Shown in pieces: positions 26,991-36,044 of a stretch of 64,000 bases of DNA. The position numbers were made by a program, and so were the translations under genes. The stretch spans positions 248,001 through 312,000 of the forward strand of contig JBFNFA010000003.1 in NCBI GenBank assembly GCA_040797845.1. Direction: 5' to 3'. This DNA is from Clostridium_AW sp040797845 (lineage in GTDB: Bacteria > Bacillota > Clostridia > Clostridiales > Clostridiaceae). The notes under the pieces are model-generated. The model was not told the origin of the DNA. It did no database searches and saw only the letters and a list, made by a program, of their open reading frames with translations. How positions within the stretch are numbered: position 1 is the first letter of the stretch; the number at the start of each line of letters is the position of its first letter.

Positions 26991-27047
26991 ATCAATAGGC
27001 TGACTGGCGAAAAATACCGCAATTTTTTTATTTAGGAGGAGTAAGAA

Positions 27048-27626
27048 TTGGCAAGACCAATGGGTCCTAGATTCAAAATTGCAAGACGTCTAGGTGTAAA
27101 TGTATTTAACCATCCGAAGGCCTTGAAAAGAGGCGTTAGAAATCAAAAGCTATCTGAGTATGGCAAACAGCTTCAGGAGAAGCAAAAACTTAAAGGGTAC
27201 TATGGAATCCTAGAAAAACAATTCAGAAGATATGTACATGAAGCTCTTAATGCAAGAGAAAATTCCGGTGAAATATTAGTTCAAAATCTTGAAAGAAGAT
27301 TAGATAACCTAGTTTATAGACTAGGATTCGGTTCAACTCTTAGACAGGCACGCCAAATGGTAGTTCATGGTCATATATTAGTTAACGACAAAAAAATAGA
27401 CATTCCTTCATACAGAGTTAATATAGGGGATGCTATTACCCTAAGGGAAAAATCGAGAAAAAATAAATTGTTTATTGAAAATTTCCAATCCACTTCTTTA
27501 AGTATAGATTATTTAGAAAAGGATATTGAAAACTTCTCAGGAAAGCTAGTTAAAAAGCCTTCAAGAGAAGCGGTACCTATAGATGTAATTGATTCGAGAA
27601 TAATCGAGTTTTATTCAAAGAATTAA
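27048..27626 (+). CDS. rpsD: 30S ribosomal protein S4, zinc-free paralogue
   Basis: A 192-residue S4. The N-terminal domain starts MARPMGPRFKIARRLG and has no cysteines, so it lacks the zinc finger of C+ S4 proteins. The S4 RNA-binding domain spans about residues 85-150 (RRLDNLVYRLGFGSTLRQAR, HGHILVN). It is slightly shorter than the usual 200-206 residues. The gene is alone, far from any ribosomal operon, with its own promoter and terminator, as is typical of a second S4 copy. TTG start after AGGAGG. Confidence 0.9.
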   Translation: MARPMGPRFKIARRLGVNVFNHPKALKRGVRNQKLSEYGKQLQEKQKLKGYYGILEKQFRRYVHEALNARENSGEILVQNLERRLDNLVYRLGFGSTLRQARQMVVHGHILVNDKKIDIPSYRVNIGDAITLREKSRKNKLFIENFQSTSLSIDYLEKDIENFSGKLVKKPSREAVPIDVIDSRIIEFYSKN

Positions 27627-27636
27627 GTTTGCTTGG

Positions 27637-27690
27637 GAGAGCCATTTTAAAATAGAATTTAGATTCTATTTTAAAGTGGGTCTTTTTTTA
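27637..27690 (+). terminator. Terminator of rpsD
   Basis: About 18-bp imperfect stem (ATTTTAAAATAGAAT/ATTCTATTTTAAAGT) with TTTTTTT. Confidence 0.85.
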
Positions 27691-27788
27691 TTCAATTAAT
27701 CATAAAATGAGGAAGAGAAAGAATTTGAAAATATATAATTCTTTCTTTTGTACGTTATAAGCATATATTTTATAAGGAGGGATGGATT

Positions 27789-29459
27789 ATGGACTATAGT
27801 ATATTAGTAGGCGGCGCGGCGGGGCAAGGCATGGATACTTTTTCAAAATTATTAGATAAAACATTAAAGCGATGCGGATTTTACGTATTTACTAATAATG
27901 ATTTCATGTCTAGGGTGAGAGGAGGACATAATTTTACTCAAATAAGATTTTCAGATGAACCAATATACTCTCACAGCTCAAAAGTAGATATTATATTTGC
28001 TTTAAATGAGGAAACTGTAAGCATTCATAATGGGAGGCTTAAAGAAGGCGGCATAATAATTGTAGATATAGAAGTAGCAAAAGAAGAAGATATAATACAT
28101 TTACCATTAACTGATAAGGCAAAAGAGCTAAAAAATACTAAAGTTTATCCAACGGTAGGATTAGGAGCAATGCTTAAATATCTTGGACTTCCAATAGATA
28201 TAGCTAAAGAAGTTATAAGAGATAGATTAAATGAAAAGGTAGCTGAGGTAAATATTAAGGCTTTAGAATTAGGCTACGAACTGACAGAGGAAAAATATAA
28301 TTTAAAAATTGATAAGGATGAAAATATTTTAATCGACGGAAATGAAGCAGTGGCATTAGGAGCAATAGCAGCAGGATGCAAATTTTACTGCGGATACCCT
28401 ATGACTCCTTCTACTGGAGTGCTAAGCTACATTGCATCTAAAGGGGAGGAAATGGGCATTGCAGTAGATCAAGTTGAAGATGAAGTAGCAGCTTTAAACA
28501 TGGCCCTAGGCGTTTCCTATGCTGGAGTAAGGGCTATGACTGGATCTTCAGGAGGGGGATTTTCTCTAATGGTAGAAGCTTTAAGCTTAGCAGGAATAAT
28601 AGAAACACCAATAGTTGTAATAAATGTACAAAGACCAGGACCAGCCACAGGGCTTCCAACCAGAACAGAACAATCAGATCTTAGATTCTTAATACATGCA
28701 GGACATGGGGAATTCCCTAGAATGGTAATTGCAGTGAGAAATGTAGAAGATGCATTTTATCAAACAACAAGGGCCTTTAATATGGCAGAAAAATATCAAA
28801 TTCCTGTACTTTTAATGAGCGATCAATATCTTTCAGATAGCATGTCAACGGTTAAACCCTTTGATTTTAAAAAGGTTACTATAGAAAGGCATATTGCTAG
28901 TGAAAATGACATAGGTGAAGGGGAATATAAAAGGTATAAATACAGTGAAAGTGGAATTTCTCCAAGATTAATTCCGGGGCAAATAAAGGGTCAAGTGGTT
29001 CTTGTAGATAGTGATGAGCATGATGAATATGGAAATATAACTGAAGATGCAGAAGTTAGAAAAAATATGGTGGATAAGAGAATGAAAAAGATAGAGGGAT
29101 TAAAAAATGAACTTCTTGAGCCATGGGTGTTAGGGCAAGAAAGAGCTGAAAACTTAATAGTATGTTGGGGCTCTACCTATGGTGCAGTAAAGGAAGCTAT
29201 AGAAAGATTAGAAAAAGAAGGAATATCTATAGGGGCTTTAGTCTACGGAGATATTTGGCCTTTTCCAACTAAAAAGTTATTAGAAGGAAGAAAATATGCT
29301 AGTAAGATAATAGATATTGAGCAAAATGCCACAGCTCAGCTAGACAGCTTAATAAGAGAAGAGGCATTGTTTAAATGTACTCATAAGATATTGAAATATG
29401 ATGGACGTGCCTTTAGCGGCGATGAAATCTACCGTAGATTAAAAGAGGAGGTGTTATAA
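27789..29459 (+). CDS. korA: 2-oxoacid:ferredoxin oxidoreductase, fused gamma-alpha subunit
   Basis: A 556-residue subunit in which an N-terminal gamma domain (about 1-180: VGGAAGQGMDTFSKLL, SRVRGGHNFTQIR) is fused to an alpha domain (about 195-556: EAVALGAIAAGCKFYCGYPMTP, ARGP-like QRPGPATGLPTRTEQSDL). With the beta subunit it oxidises a 2-oxoacid to the acyl-CoA plus CO2 and reduces ferredoxin. 2-oxoglutarate or branched-chain keto acids are likely; specificity is not readable. ATG 27789 is eight bases from AGGAGG. Confidence 0.88.
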   Translation: MDYSILVGGAAGQGMDTFSKLLDKTLKRCGFYVFTNNDFMSRVRGGHNFTQIRFSDEPIYSHSSKVDIIFALNEETVSIHNGRLKEGGIIIVDIEVAKEEDIIHLPLTDKAKELKNTKVYPTVGLGAMLKYLGLPIDIAKEVIRDRLNEKVAEVNIKALELGYELTEEKYNLKIDKDENILIDGNEAVALGAIAAGCKFYCGYPMTPSTGVLSYIASKGEEMGIAVDQVEDEVAALNMALGVSYAGVRAMTGSSGGGFSLMVEALSLAGIIETPIVVINVQRPGPATGLPTRTEQSDLRFLIHAGHGEFPRMVIAVRNVEDAFYQTTRAFNMAEKYQIPVLLMSDQYLSDSMSTVKPFDFKKVTIERHIASENDIGEGEYKRYKYSESGISPRLIPGQIKGQVVLVDSDEHDEYGNITEDAEVRKNMVDKRMKKIEGLKNELLEPWVLGQERAENLIVCWGSTYGAVKEAIERLEKEGISIGALVYGDIWPFPTKKLLEGRKYASKIIDIEQNATAQLDSLIREEALFKCTHKILKYDGRAFSGDEIYRRLKEEVL

Positions 29460-30307
29460 TGAATTGTGAGTACAAGCTTAAAGAAGCTGCTTGGTGTCCT
29501 GGTTGTGGAAACTTTATGATAAGGGAAGCGTTAAAGCAGGCCCTTGAAGAATTAAATTTAGAATGCAGCAAGGTAGTTTTAGTTTCTGGAATAGGTCAGG
29601 CTGCAAAAATGCCTCACTTCATAAAAATAAATGGCTTTAACGGTCTTCACGGAAGGGCTCTCCCTCCAGCCATAGGAATAAAAATGGCAAATAAGGATTT
29701 AAAGGTGATAGTAGAATCAGGAGATGGCGACACCTACGGAGAAGGAGGCAACCACTTTATTCACGCTATAAGAAGAAATATAGATATAGCTCATTTTGTA
29801 CACAACAATCAAATTTATGGTTTAACTAAAGGACAAGGTTCCCCAACTACAGCTACAGGGCAAATTACTACACTACAATTTGATGGTGTGAAAAACGAAC
29901 CACTTGAGCCTTTAGCTCTATCCTTAACAATGGGAGCGGGTTTTGTAGCTAGAGGATTTTCAGGAGATATTCCTCACTTAGTAAAGATTATGAAAGAGGC
30001 AATAAAGTTTAAAGGATATGCTCATGTGGATATACTTCAACCCTGTGTTGTTTGGAATAAAGTAAATACATTTGCTTGGTATAAAAAGAGGGTTTACCAT
30101 ATTGATGAAAATTATGATTACACTAATAATGAAGAAGCATTTAAAAAAGCTAGGGAGTTTGGAGATAAAATACCTATTGGTATAATATACAAGGTTGAAA
30201 AAGAAACCTATGAAGATAAGTTTCCAGCTATAAAAAATGGTCCTCCTCTAGTTTATAGAGAGATTAACCCAATGGATTCGGAAAAGCTTATTGGAGAATT
30301 TATATAA
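29459..30307 (+). CDS. korB: 2-oxoacid:ferredoxin oxidoreductase, beta subunit
   Basis: A 282-residue TPP-binding subunit. WCPGCGNFMI at the N-terminus and the thiamine diphosphate motif GDGDTYGEGGNHFIHA are intact, with HNNQIYGLTKGQ and SPTT following. No ferredoxin-type delta subunit is encoded nearby. The start ATG overlaps the korA stop by one base (TAATG), so the subunits are co-translated. Confidence 0.92.
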   Translation: MNCEYKLKEAAWCPGCGNFMIREALKQALEELNLECSKVVLVSGIGQAAKMPHFIKINGFNGLHGRALPPAIGIKMANKDLKVIVESGDGDTYGEGGNHFIHAIRRNIDIAHFVHNNQIYGLTKGQGSPTTATGQITTLQFDGVKNEPLEPLALSLTMGAGFVARGFSGDIPHLVKIMKEAIKFKGYAHVDILQPCVVWNKVNTFAWYKKRVYHIDENYDYTNNEEAFKKAREFGDKIPIGIIYKVEKETYEDKFPAIKNGPPLVYREINPMDSEKLIGEFI

Positions 30308-30329
30308 TAATAAAAGCAGAGTGATTATG

Positions 30330-30382
30330 AAGTGCACCCCAAATGTTAGACACTTATAGCATTTGGAGGTGTACTTTTTTAT
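30330..30382 (+). terminator. Hairpin with IS-end-like sequence after korB
   Basis: Arms 30330-30345 and 30360-30376 pair over about 15 positions and are followed by TTTTTTATTT. The left arm (AGTGCACCCCAAATGTTAGA) looks like the terminal repeat of some IS3-family elements, but no transposase is present. Confidence 0.65.
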
Positions 30383-30415
30383 TTAAAAAAGCGACGATTT
30401 ATTTACCTTAGTGAA

Positions 30416-30462
30416 AAATACAAAGGTAGAGGGATTTTAAATCTACCTTTGTATTTTTTTAG
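30416..30462 (+). terminator. Second terminator after korB
   Basis: 15-bp stem AAATACAAAGGTAGA/TCTACCTTTGTATTT followed by a T-run. The 274-base gap to the next gene holds only these two hairpins and a presumed promoter. Confidence 0.85.
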
Positions 30463-30581
30463 CATGAACAAACAACAGGAAGTTGATAATTGTAAGTTTA
30501 AATTAAGATTCATGTTATCAAGAGTTAAGTATAGGGGATTAAAATATATTTGTAGTCAAGAAGAGACAGGAGGAAGAAATA

Positions 30582-31601
30582 ATGATTACCTGGGAAATTA
30601 AGAAAATATTTAAATCAAAAAATGGGATAATTGCTTTGATATTATTTTTTATCCTTTCTACATCCATGGTATTTATAAAGCCACAATTAGAAGGGGCAAG
30701 TGATTATAAAAATGAAAATTATCAATCCATAGAAGATAAAAGTAAAGATTCAATGACAGTTGAACAGCAGTTTAATATGAAAGTTCAACTATTAGAAGAG
30801 ATCAGTGAAAATGAAGAAAAAGATGATATTTCAAAAGAATTGAAAGAAATATCTAATAAAAAATTAGCTGCGATAAAGTTCAATGAATATAAGGATATTA
30901 AGTTTTGGAAGGTGTTTAATCATAGAGCATCTCATGGATTTATGGTCTTTATTATGCTTATCATAATAATAATTATTTTTTCTAACATATATACAGATGA
31001 GATTATATCAACTGTTGATAATTTAATTTTATCATCAAGAAATAAAAATAAAGTTTTGTATTCAAAATTGGCATTAAGTATAGGGGTTCCCACAATTTTA
31101 TATGCTGTGTATTTAGGGATACAATTTATAATCACCTATATACAATATGGAAAACCCATAAATGGAGGGTTGCAGGCCATAAGAATATTGGACAATCCAT
31201 TATTACTTAAAGATGCCTACACAATATGGGGATTTATACTACTCAAAATAGGTATTATGCTTATAATTCTTATGACATTTGGAGTATTAGCAAGCTTATT
31301 TTCATTTATTACCATAAATTCTGTTCAATCTACAAGTGACTTTTTAATCTTTATATTTTTAGGTAAAATAATGACTTTGATTAAATGGCTGCCTAAAGAA
31401 GTATTGTTCATACTTTCAAAAATTAATTATATAGACTTAGTATTTCATTTCAATGAATTTGCTGGAATGTATTCTGGAAGATTAAAATTATTTAGTATGA
31501 GTTTAGATGTAACAAACTTATGCTTGGGAATTATGATAGCTACTTTATTTATAAGTATATTTTTATGTATGAGTATCTTTAAAAAATTTTTAACCAGATA
31601 A
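30582..31601 (+). CDS. ABC-2 type permease subunit
   Basis: A 339-residue membrane protein. The N-terminal helix (about residues 14-31) is followed by a long polar extracytoplasmic region (35-105) and five more helices. This is the layout of ABC-2 permeases in bacitracin or lantibiotic-type exporters. It is the first gene of a permease-ATPase-permease operon. Ribosome site AGGAGGAAG. Substrate unknown. Confidence 0.75.
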   Translation: MITWEIKKIFKSKNGIIALILFFILSTSMVFIKPQLEGASDYKNENYQSIEDKSKDSMTVEQQFNMKVQLLEEISENEEKDDISKELKEISNKKLAAIKFNEYKDIKFWKVFNHRASHGFMVFIMLIIIIIIFSNIYTDEIISTVDNLILSSRNKNKVLYSKLALSIGVPTILYAVYLGIQFIITYIQYGKPINGGLQAIRILDNPLLLKDAYTIWGFILLKIGIMLIILMTFGVLASLFSFITINSVQSTSDFLIFIFLGKIMTLIKWLPKEVLFILSKINYIDLVFHFNEFAGMYSGRLKLFSMSLDVTNLCLGIMIATLFISIFLCMSIFKKFLTR

Positions 31602-31618
31602 ATTAGGAGGAGTTAATT

Positions 31619-32506
31619 ATGAATAAACTTGAAATAAAAAATTTGACTAAAAGTTATGGAAAGAAAAATGCAAATAATAAAATAACACTTACATTGGAAA
31701 ATGGAGTATACGGACTTTTAGGTCCTAATGGAGCAGGAAAAACAACCTTAATGAAACAAATAGTTACATTGATTAAGCCTACCAGTGGAGAGATAATTTA
31801 CAATGGCAAAAATATTTACAGTATAGAGGATAAATATAGAGGGGTTATAGGCTATTTACCACAAGAGTTTGGAGTTTATAAAAACTTTTCAGCTAAGAAC
31901 TTTTTACAATATGTAGCAGCATTAAAATGCATAGATAAAAAAGATGCAAACCAAAAGATAGATGAATTATTAAATTTAGTTGGATTGTATGACGTGAGAA
32001 ATAAGGCCGTTGGAAAGTTTTCAGGAGGAATGAAAAGAAGAGTGGGAATTGCTCAGGTGCTATTAAACGACCCTAAAATTATAATATTAGATGAGCCAAC
32101 AGCAGGATTAGATCCTCAAGAGAGAACAAGATTTAGAAACCTACTATCAGAGATATCCAAAGATAAGATAATAATACTTTCAACTCATATAATTTCCGAC
32201 ATAGAATCCATAGCAAAGGAAACCATTATGATAAAAAATGGTGAGATAATTATGAAGGGAAGTCATAGGGAAATTCTATCTGACATGAATGGAAAAGTAT
32301 ATAGAATAAGAACTAATGATGAAAATCAATTGGCAGAAATACAAAATAAATATAAGGTAGTAAATCTTCAAAGAGGAATAGATTTTACTGAACTTAGAAT
32401 TGTAAGCGATAAAGTCATATCCTATGCAAATGCGGAGGTTATAGAACCTAAATTTGAGGACGTATATATGTTTTATTTCGATTTAGAAAATACAAAGGAG
32501 GTATAA
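31619..32506 (+). CDS. ABC transporter ATP-binding protein (BcrA/NatA type)
   Basis: A 295-residue ATPase: Walker A GPNGAGKTT, Q-loop LPQEFGVYKNFS, signature FSGGMKRR, Walker B IIILDEP with AGLDPQER, and switch histidine LSTHI. The C-terminal 80 residues after the core are typical of DrrA/BcrA-type exporters. It is flanked by two ABC-2 permease genes, 17 and 3 bases away. Confidence 0.9.
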   Translation: MNKLEIKNLTKSYGKKNANNKITLTLENGVYGLLGPNGAGKTTLMKQIVTLIKPTSGEIIYNGKNIYSIEDKYRGVIGYLPQEFGVYKNFSAKNFLQYVAALKCIDKKDANQKIDELLNLVGLYDVRNKAVGKFSGGMKRRVGIAQVLLNDPKIIILDEPTAGLDPQERTRFRNLLSEISKDKIIILSTHIISDIESIAKETIMIKNGEIIMKGSHREILSDMNGKVYRIRTNDENQLAEIQNKYKVVNLQRGIDFTELRIVSDKVISYANAEVIEPKFEDVYMFYFDLENTKEV

Positions 32507-32509
32507 TAA

Positions 32510-33274
32510 ATGGGTACACTTATAAAAGCAGAATTAAGAAAAATGTTATTGAAAAAAAGTATTTTAATAACCTGGGTAGCATCATTATTGTTAGGAACCT
32601 TATTAATCCATAATGGCACTGTAAGTGATGTTTATGCAGATATTTTTTATAAAAGTTACGGATATGCACCTATAATGGGGTTGGTTATGTTTATGATTTT
32701 GTCTGGAGCTTATACCTTAGAGTATAATTCAAATATGAGTGATCTAATAAACACTACAGAAAATGGAAAGAAAAAATTAGTTATAGCCAAGGGAATAGGA
32801 GCTGGTATAGCAACTTCTATAGTAAACCTATCTATGGTGATTACCATATATTTAAATGGGCTTAGAAAAGTAAATTTTAAAGGCTTGGATATGCCATTAA
32901 AAAATCTTTGGTATTTCAAAGGAATAAATTCAAACTTAAATGTACTGCAAATGATGATAATAGTAATTATTACAGTAATTATAGCTTCTTTTTTCTTCTC
33001 ACAGTTAGGTTTATATTTATCATCCATAAGTAAATCGGCTTCTATGCCATTTATTTTTGGCGGTTTGATTATGGGAATCCCATATATATTAGAACATTTT
33101 TTACCTAGTAAACTTATTGTTATGACTCCATTATGGGGAATGATGTCTTCACAGTTAATAAAGTATAAAGCAAGTATAGGAACAATGGTAATTCAAGGGG
33201 TTATATTTATAGTAGGATGTTTAGTTTTCCCTAAACTCACATATGGTGCATTTACTAAAGAAAATAAAAGATAA
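32510..33274 (+). CDS. ABC-2 type permease subunit
   Basis: A 254-residue membrane protein with six predicted helices beginning at about residues 18, 48, 99, 145, 180 and 225; the N-terminus LIKAELRKMLLKKSILITW is typical of ABC-2 permeases. Starts three bases after the ATPase stop, using the GGAGG that ends that gene. Confidence 0.78.
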   Translation: MGTLIKAELRKMLLKKSILITWVASLLLGTLLIHNGTVSDVYADIFYKSYGYAPIMGLVMFMILSGAYTLEYNSNMSDLINTTENGKKKLVIAKGIGAGIATSIVNLSMVITIYLNGLRKVNFKGLDMPLKNLWYFKGINSNLNVLQMMIIVIITVIIASFFFSQLGLYLSSISKSASMPFIFGGLIMGIPYILEHFLPSKLIVMTPLWGMMSSQLIKYKASIGTMVIQGVIFIVGCLVFPKLTYGAFTKENKR

Positions 33275-33308
33275 ACAGAAATTTTAGGAAAAATTAAGAG
33301 GTGTACTT

Positions 33309-33512
33309 ATGACAAATACTTTATTTCTACTTAGTATAATAGTTTTATTTATTGGGTTTCTTTTTATGGGAATGAGCAGTGCATCCTATAGATGGAGAAC
33401 TTTTAGAAATAAACCAGCATGGGATGGAAATACTTTAGTTTTTCTATTCATAGGACTTGTATTTTTTATAATGGGGTTAGCGTTGGTATATATGTTTTAT
33501 CCTTACAAATAA
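33309..33512 (+). CDS. Small two-helix membrane protein
   Basis: A 67-residue protein with two hydrophobic segments (about 4-23 and 42-63) joined by SASYRWRTFRNKPAWDGN. It follows the ABC-2 operon after 34 bases with ribosome site AGAGG, so it is probably part of that transporter unit. Family not recognised. Confidence 0.6.
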   Translation: MTNTLFLLSIIVLFIGFLFMGMSSASYRWRTFRNKPAWDGNTLVFLFIGLVFFIMGLALVYMFYPYK

Positions 33513-33550
33513 TAAAGTTAAATAATAATTATTAGAAGAAGTAAAAAATC

Positions 33551-33600
33551 AAAAAGAAGAGCCAAATTTAAAAAGTATTATTTGGTTCTTTTCTTCTAGT
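33551..33600 (+). terminator. Terminator of the ABC-2 operon
   Basis: AGAAGAGCCAAAT pairs with ATTTGGTTCTTTTCTT; T-rich tail. Confidence 0.75.
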
Positions 33601-33661
33601 GTATAATTAATATTGGAACACAATTAATATGCAGTGGTTAGCTATGGATCAAGAGATTCTT

Positions 33662-33710
33662 AGCTTCAGATGGAGTTTGCTTAAAAGGAATACTTACTCC
33701 AACTGAAGCT
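33662..33710. repeat. Dispersed palindromic element (TTCAGATGGAG/CTCCAACTGAA)
   Basis: Arms 33662-33676 and 33696-33710 pair over 15 positions with one mismatch. The arms match the hairpin at 7580-7628 in the core TTCAGRTGGAGTTT..CTCCA-x-CTGAA. Confidence 0.65.
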
Positions 33711-33719
33711 TATTAAGAG

Positions 33720-33829
33720 AGTTCTTAGAAGCTTTGCTTCTTAGAAATCCTTATCCTTTAGGGGAAGAACTTATCCAGGGACGTAGCATCCGTTATGGGA
33801 GTATTACGGATGGTAGTCATCGGATAAAT
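33720..33829. repeat. Repeated structured intergenic element, copy A
   Basis: Bases 33795-33829 are identical at 34 of 35 positions to 52521-52555 (shared core GGGAGTATTACG, GGTAGTCATCGGATAAAT). In this copy the core forms a 6-bp stem ATCCGT/ACGGAT (about 33788-33810), and an outer CTTATCC can pair with GGATAA(A). A further hairpin lies at 33723-33749. It sits just upstream of a response-regulator gene. Confidence 0.6.
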
Positions 33830-33858
33830 AATAGGAAAAACTGATAGGAGTGTTTAAT

Positions 33859-34575
33859 GTGGAGACGTTATTGAGCAAAAAAAAGATATTAATAATAGAT
33901 GATGAAGAGGATATATTAAAGTTATTATCTATGGTGTTAAAAAAGGAAGGTTTTGAAAATATATATACAGCGGAGGAAGGAGAGAGTGGATTTAGCTTAT
34001 TTAAAAGGATTAATCCAGATATTATTCTCTTAGACATTATGCTACCTGATGAGGAAGGATATGAGGTTTGTAAAAAAATTAGAGAAACATCCAATGTACC
34101 TATTTTATTTATGTCAGCAAAAACTGAAGAAATTGATAGAGTACTAGGCTTTGCACTGGGAGGAGATGACTATATAACAAAACCCTTTAGCACTAAGGAA
34201 GTAGCCTATAGAATAAAAGCTCATTTAAGAAGAAGTAATTATAATGAAGAAGAGGAAAATAAGATTTCTATATTAAATTTTGGACCTTTTCAAATTGATG
34301 AGGAAAAAATAGAAGTTAGAAAAAATGGAGAACTGGTAGAATTAAAGCCCAAAGAATATAAAATGTTTTTACATATGGCAAAGCATGCTAATCAAATCAT
34401 GAGTAAAGAAAAATTGTGTAGTGAAGTGTGGGGAGAAGATTATATAGGTTTTGATAACACTATAATGGTACATATAAGAAGATTAAGAGAGAAGATTGAA
34501 GAGGATCCATCTAATCCGAAGTATATTATTAATGTAAAAGGTTTAGGATATAAGTTTGTTTTAAAGGATGAATAG
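33859..34575 (+). CDS. OmpR-family response regulator
   Basis: About 238 residues. Receiver domain with Asp pair in ILIIDDEED, phosphoacceptor Asp59 (ILLDIMLPDEEG) and KPF lysine, then an OmpR winged helix (ELKPKEYKMFLHMAKH, IMVHIRRLREKIEEDPSNP, GLGYKF). GTG 33859 lies eight bases after AGGAG (33846-33850); GTG 33850 overlaps that site. The histidine kinase follows after two bases. The pair probably controls the ABC-2 transporter upstream. Confidence 0.9.
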   Translation: METLLSKKKILIIDDEEDILKLLSMVLKKEGFENIYTAEEGESGFSLFKRINPDIILLDIMLPDEEGYEVCKKIRETSNVPILFMSAKTEEIDRVLGFALGGDDYITKPFSTKEVAYRIKAHLRRSNYNEEEENKISILNFGPFQIDEEKIEVRKNGELVELKPKEYKMFLHMAKHANQIMSKEKLCSEVWGEDYIGFDNTIMVHIRRLREKIEEDPSNPKYIINVKGLGYKFVLKDE

Positions 34576-34577
34576 AT

Positions 34578-35990
34578 ATGAATTGGAAAATAACAGGCAG
34601 ATTTATTATAACTGTAGTTTTAGTCGCTATTATTGTAATAATTATCAATATTATTGGAGGGGCTATTCTTATACTTAATGGGGGGAAAAATAACATTGAC
34701 ATAATAAATGGAATTAGCTATTCTTCACCAGAGGATTTCACAAGGGAATTTGAAGAGTATTTGATAGAGGATAAGGATAAAATATATGTCCATAGCAATG
34801 GAGAAAAAATTTTGGAAGAAAAAGAAGCTTGGATACAAGTTTTGGATGAAGAAGGAAATGAAGTTTATAATTACGAAAAGCCTGTGAAAGTTAAAAAACA
34901 CTATACACCTGTAGAACTGATACATGCATATAAATATATTCTACCTGATAGTATGTCCACTATATTTGTAGGAGAAAAGAAACTTGGAAACAGAAATTAT
35001 AGTTACATTATAGGATTTCCATTTGAAAGGATAAAGAGAAATGTTATTTCTTATGATACTTATAACTTAAGTAATGGTTTGGAAGCTGCAATATATATAA
35101 TTTTGTTTATTGATGCACTTATAGCTTTATTTTTTGGATATTTATTTAGTAGGAGACTTACTAAACCATTAGTAAATATTATAAAGGATGTTAAAATTCT
35201 TTCAGAGGGAGAGTATAATTTAAAAAGAGAAGAAAAAGGAATTTATAAAGAAATTTATTATAATATAAATAATTTATCCTCAAAACTTAGAAGCAATGAA
35301 GAGGAAAGAAAAAAATTAGATAAAATGAGGGAAGAGTGGATATCAAATATTTCTCATGATATAAAAACACCATTAGTTTCAGTGAAGGGATATGCTGAAA
35401 TTTTATCCAGTGAAGAATATGATTGTTCAAAAGAAGAAGTGAGGGAATACAGTAAAATAATAGAGGATAAATCTAACTATATAAAAGACCTTATAGATGA
35501 TTTAAACCTAAGTACCAGATTAAAGAATAAAGTTCTAGTTTTAAATTTAAAAAGCACTAACATTGTAAGCTTAGTTAGAGGAGTTGTAATAGATATTTTA
35601 AATAATCCACAAACTAGCAATGTGAATATTGATTTTTCAGCTACAAGGGAAGTTATTGAAAAGGATGTAGATGAAATATTAATAAAAAGGGTTATCACTA
35701 ATATGTTATATAATGCTATAGTTCATAATGATGAAAATGTAGATATAGAAGTTAAAGTAGAGAAGAAAGATAGAGTTCATATTTTCATAATAGATAATGG
35801 GAAGGGAATTAAAGAAGAAGATCTTAAACATATTTTTGAAAGATACTATAGGGGAACAGATACAGGGAAAAGACATAAAGGTTCTGGACTTGGAATGGCC
35901 ATAGCAAAGGATATTGTAGAGGCACATGATGGCATTATAAATATAGAAAGTGAGTTTGGAGCAGGAACTAAAATTGAAATAATTCTTTAA
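34578..35990 (+). CDS. Sensor histidine kinase
   Basis: A 470-residue kinase: helix at about 10-33, extracytoplasmic sensor of about 130 residues, second helix near 167-190, HAMP region, H-box SNISHDIKTPLVSVKGY, N-box NMLYNAIVHN, G1 DNGKGI, F-box and G2 GSGLGMAI. All catalytic motifs intact. Partner of the regulator just upstream. Confidence 0.92.
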   Translation: MNWKITGRFIITVVLVAIIVIIINIIGGAILILNGGKNNIDIINGISYSSPEDFTREFEEYLIEDKDKIYVHSNGEKILEEKEAWIQVLDEEGNEVYNYEKPVKVKKHYTPVELIHAYKYILPDSMSTIFVGEKKLGNRNYSYIIGFPFERIKRNVISYDTYNLSNGLEAAIYIILFIDALIALFFGYLFSRRLTKPLVNIIKDVKILSEGEYNLKREEKGIYKEIYYNINNLSSKLRSNEEERKKLDKMREEWISNISHDIKTPLVSVKGYAEILSSEEYDCSKEEVREYSKIIEDKSNYIKDLIDDLNLSTRLKNKVLVLNLKSTNIVSLVRGVVIDILNNPQTSNVNIDFSATREVIEKDVDEILIKRVITNMLYNAIVHNDENVDIEVKVEKKDRVHIFIIDNGKGIKEEDLKHIFERYYRGTDTGKRHKGSGLGMAIAKDIVEAHDGIINIESEFGAGTKIEIIL

Positions 35991-36006
35991 AATATATAAA
36001 AAAATT

Positions 36007-36040
36007 ATTTAAAGGTGGCTAAGAAGGCCACCTTTAATCT
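36007..36040. terminator. Bidirectional terminator
   Basis: Perfect 9-bp stem AAAGGTGGC/GCCACCTTT between convergent genes. Confidence 0.8.
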
Positions 36041-36044
36041 TTTA

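Noticed and set aside
33720..33858. Named riboswitch class upstream of the response regulator
   Set aside because: I could not match the conserved blocks to any riboswitch family I know, so it is listed only as a repeated element.
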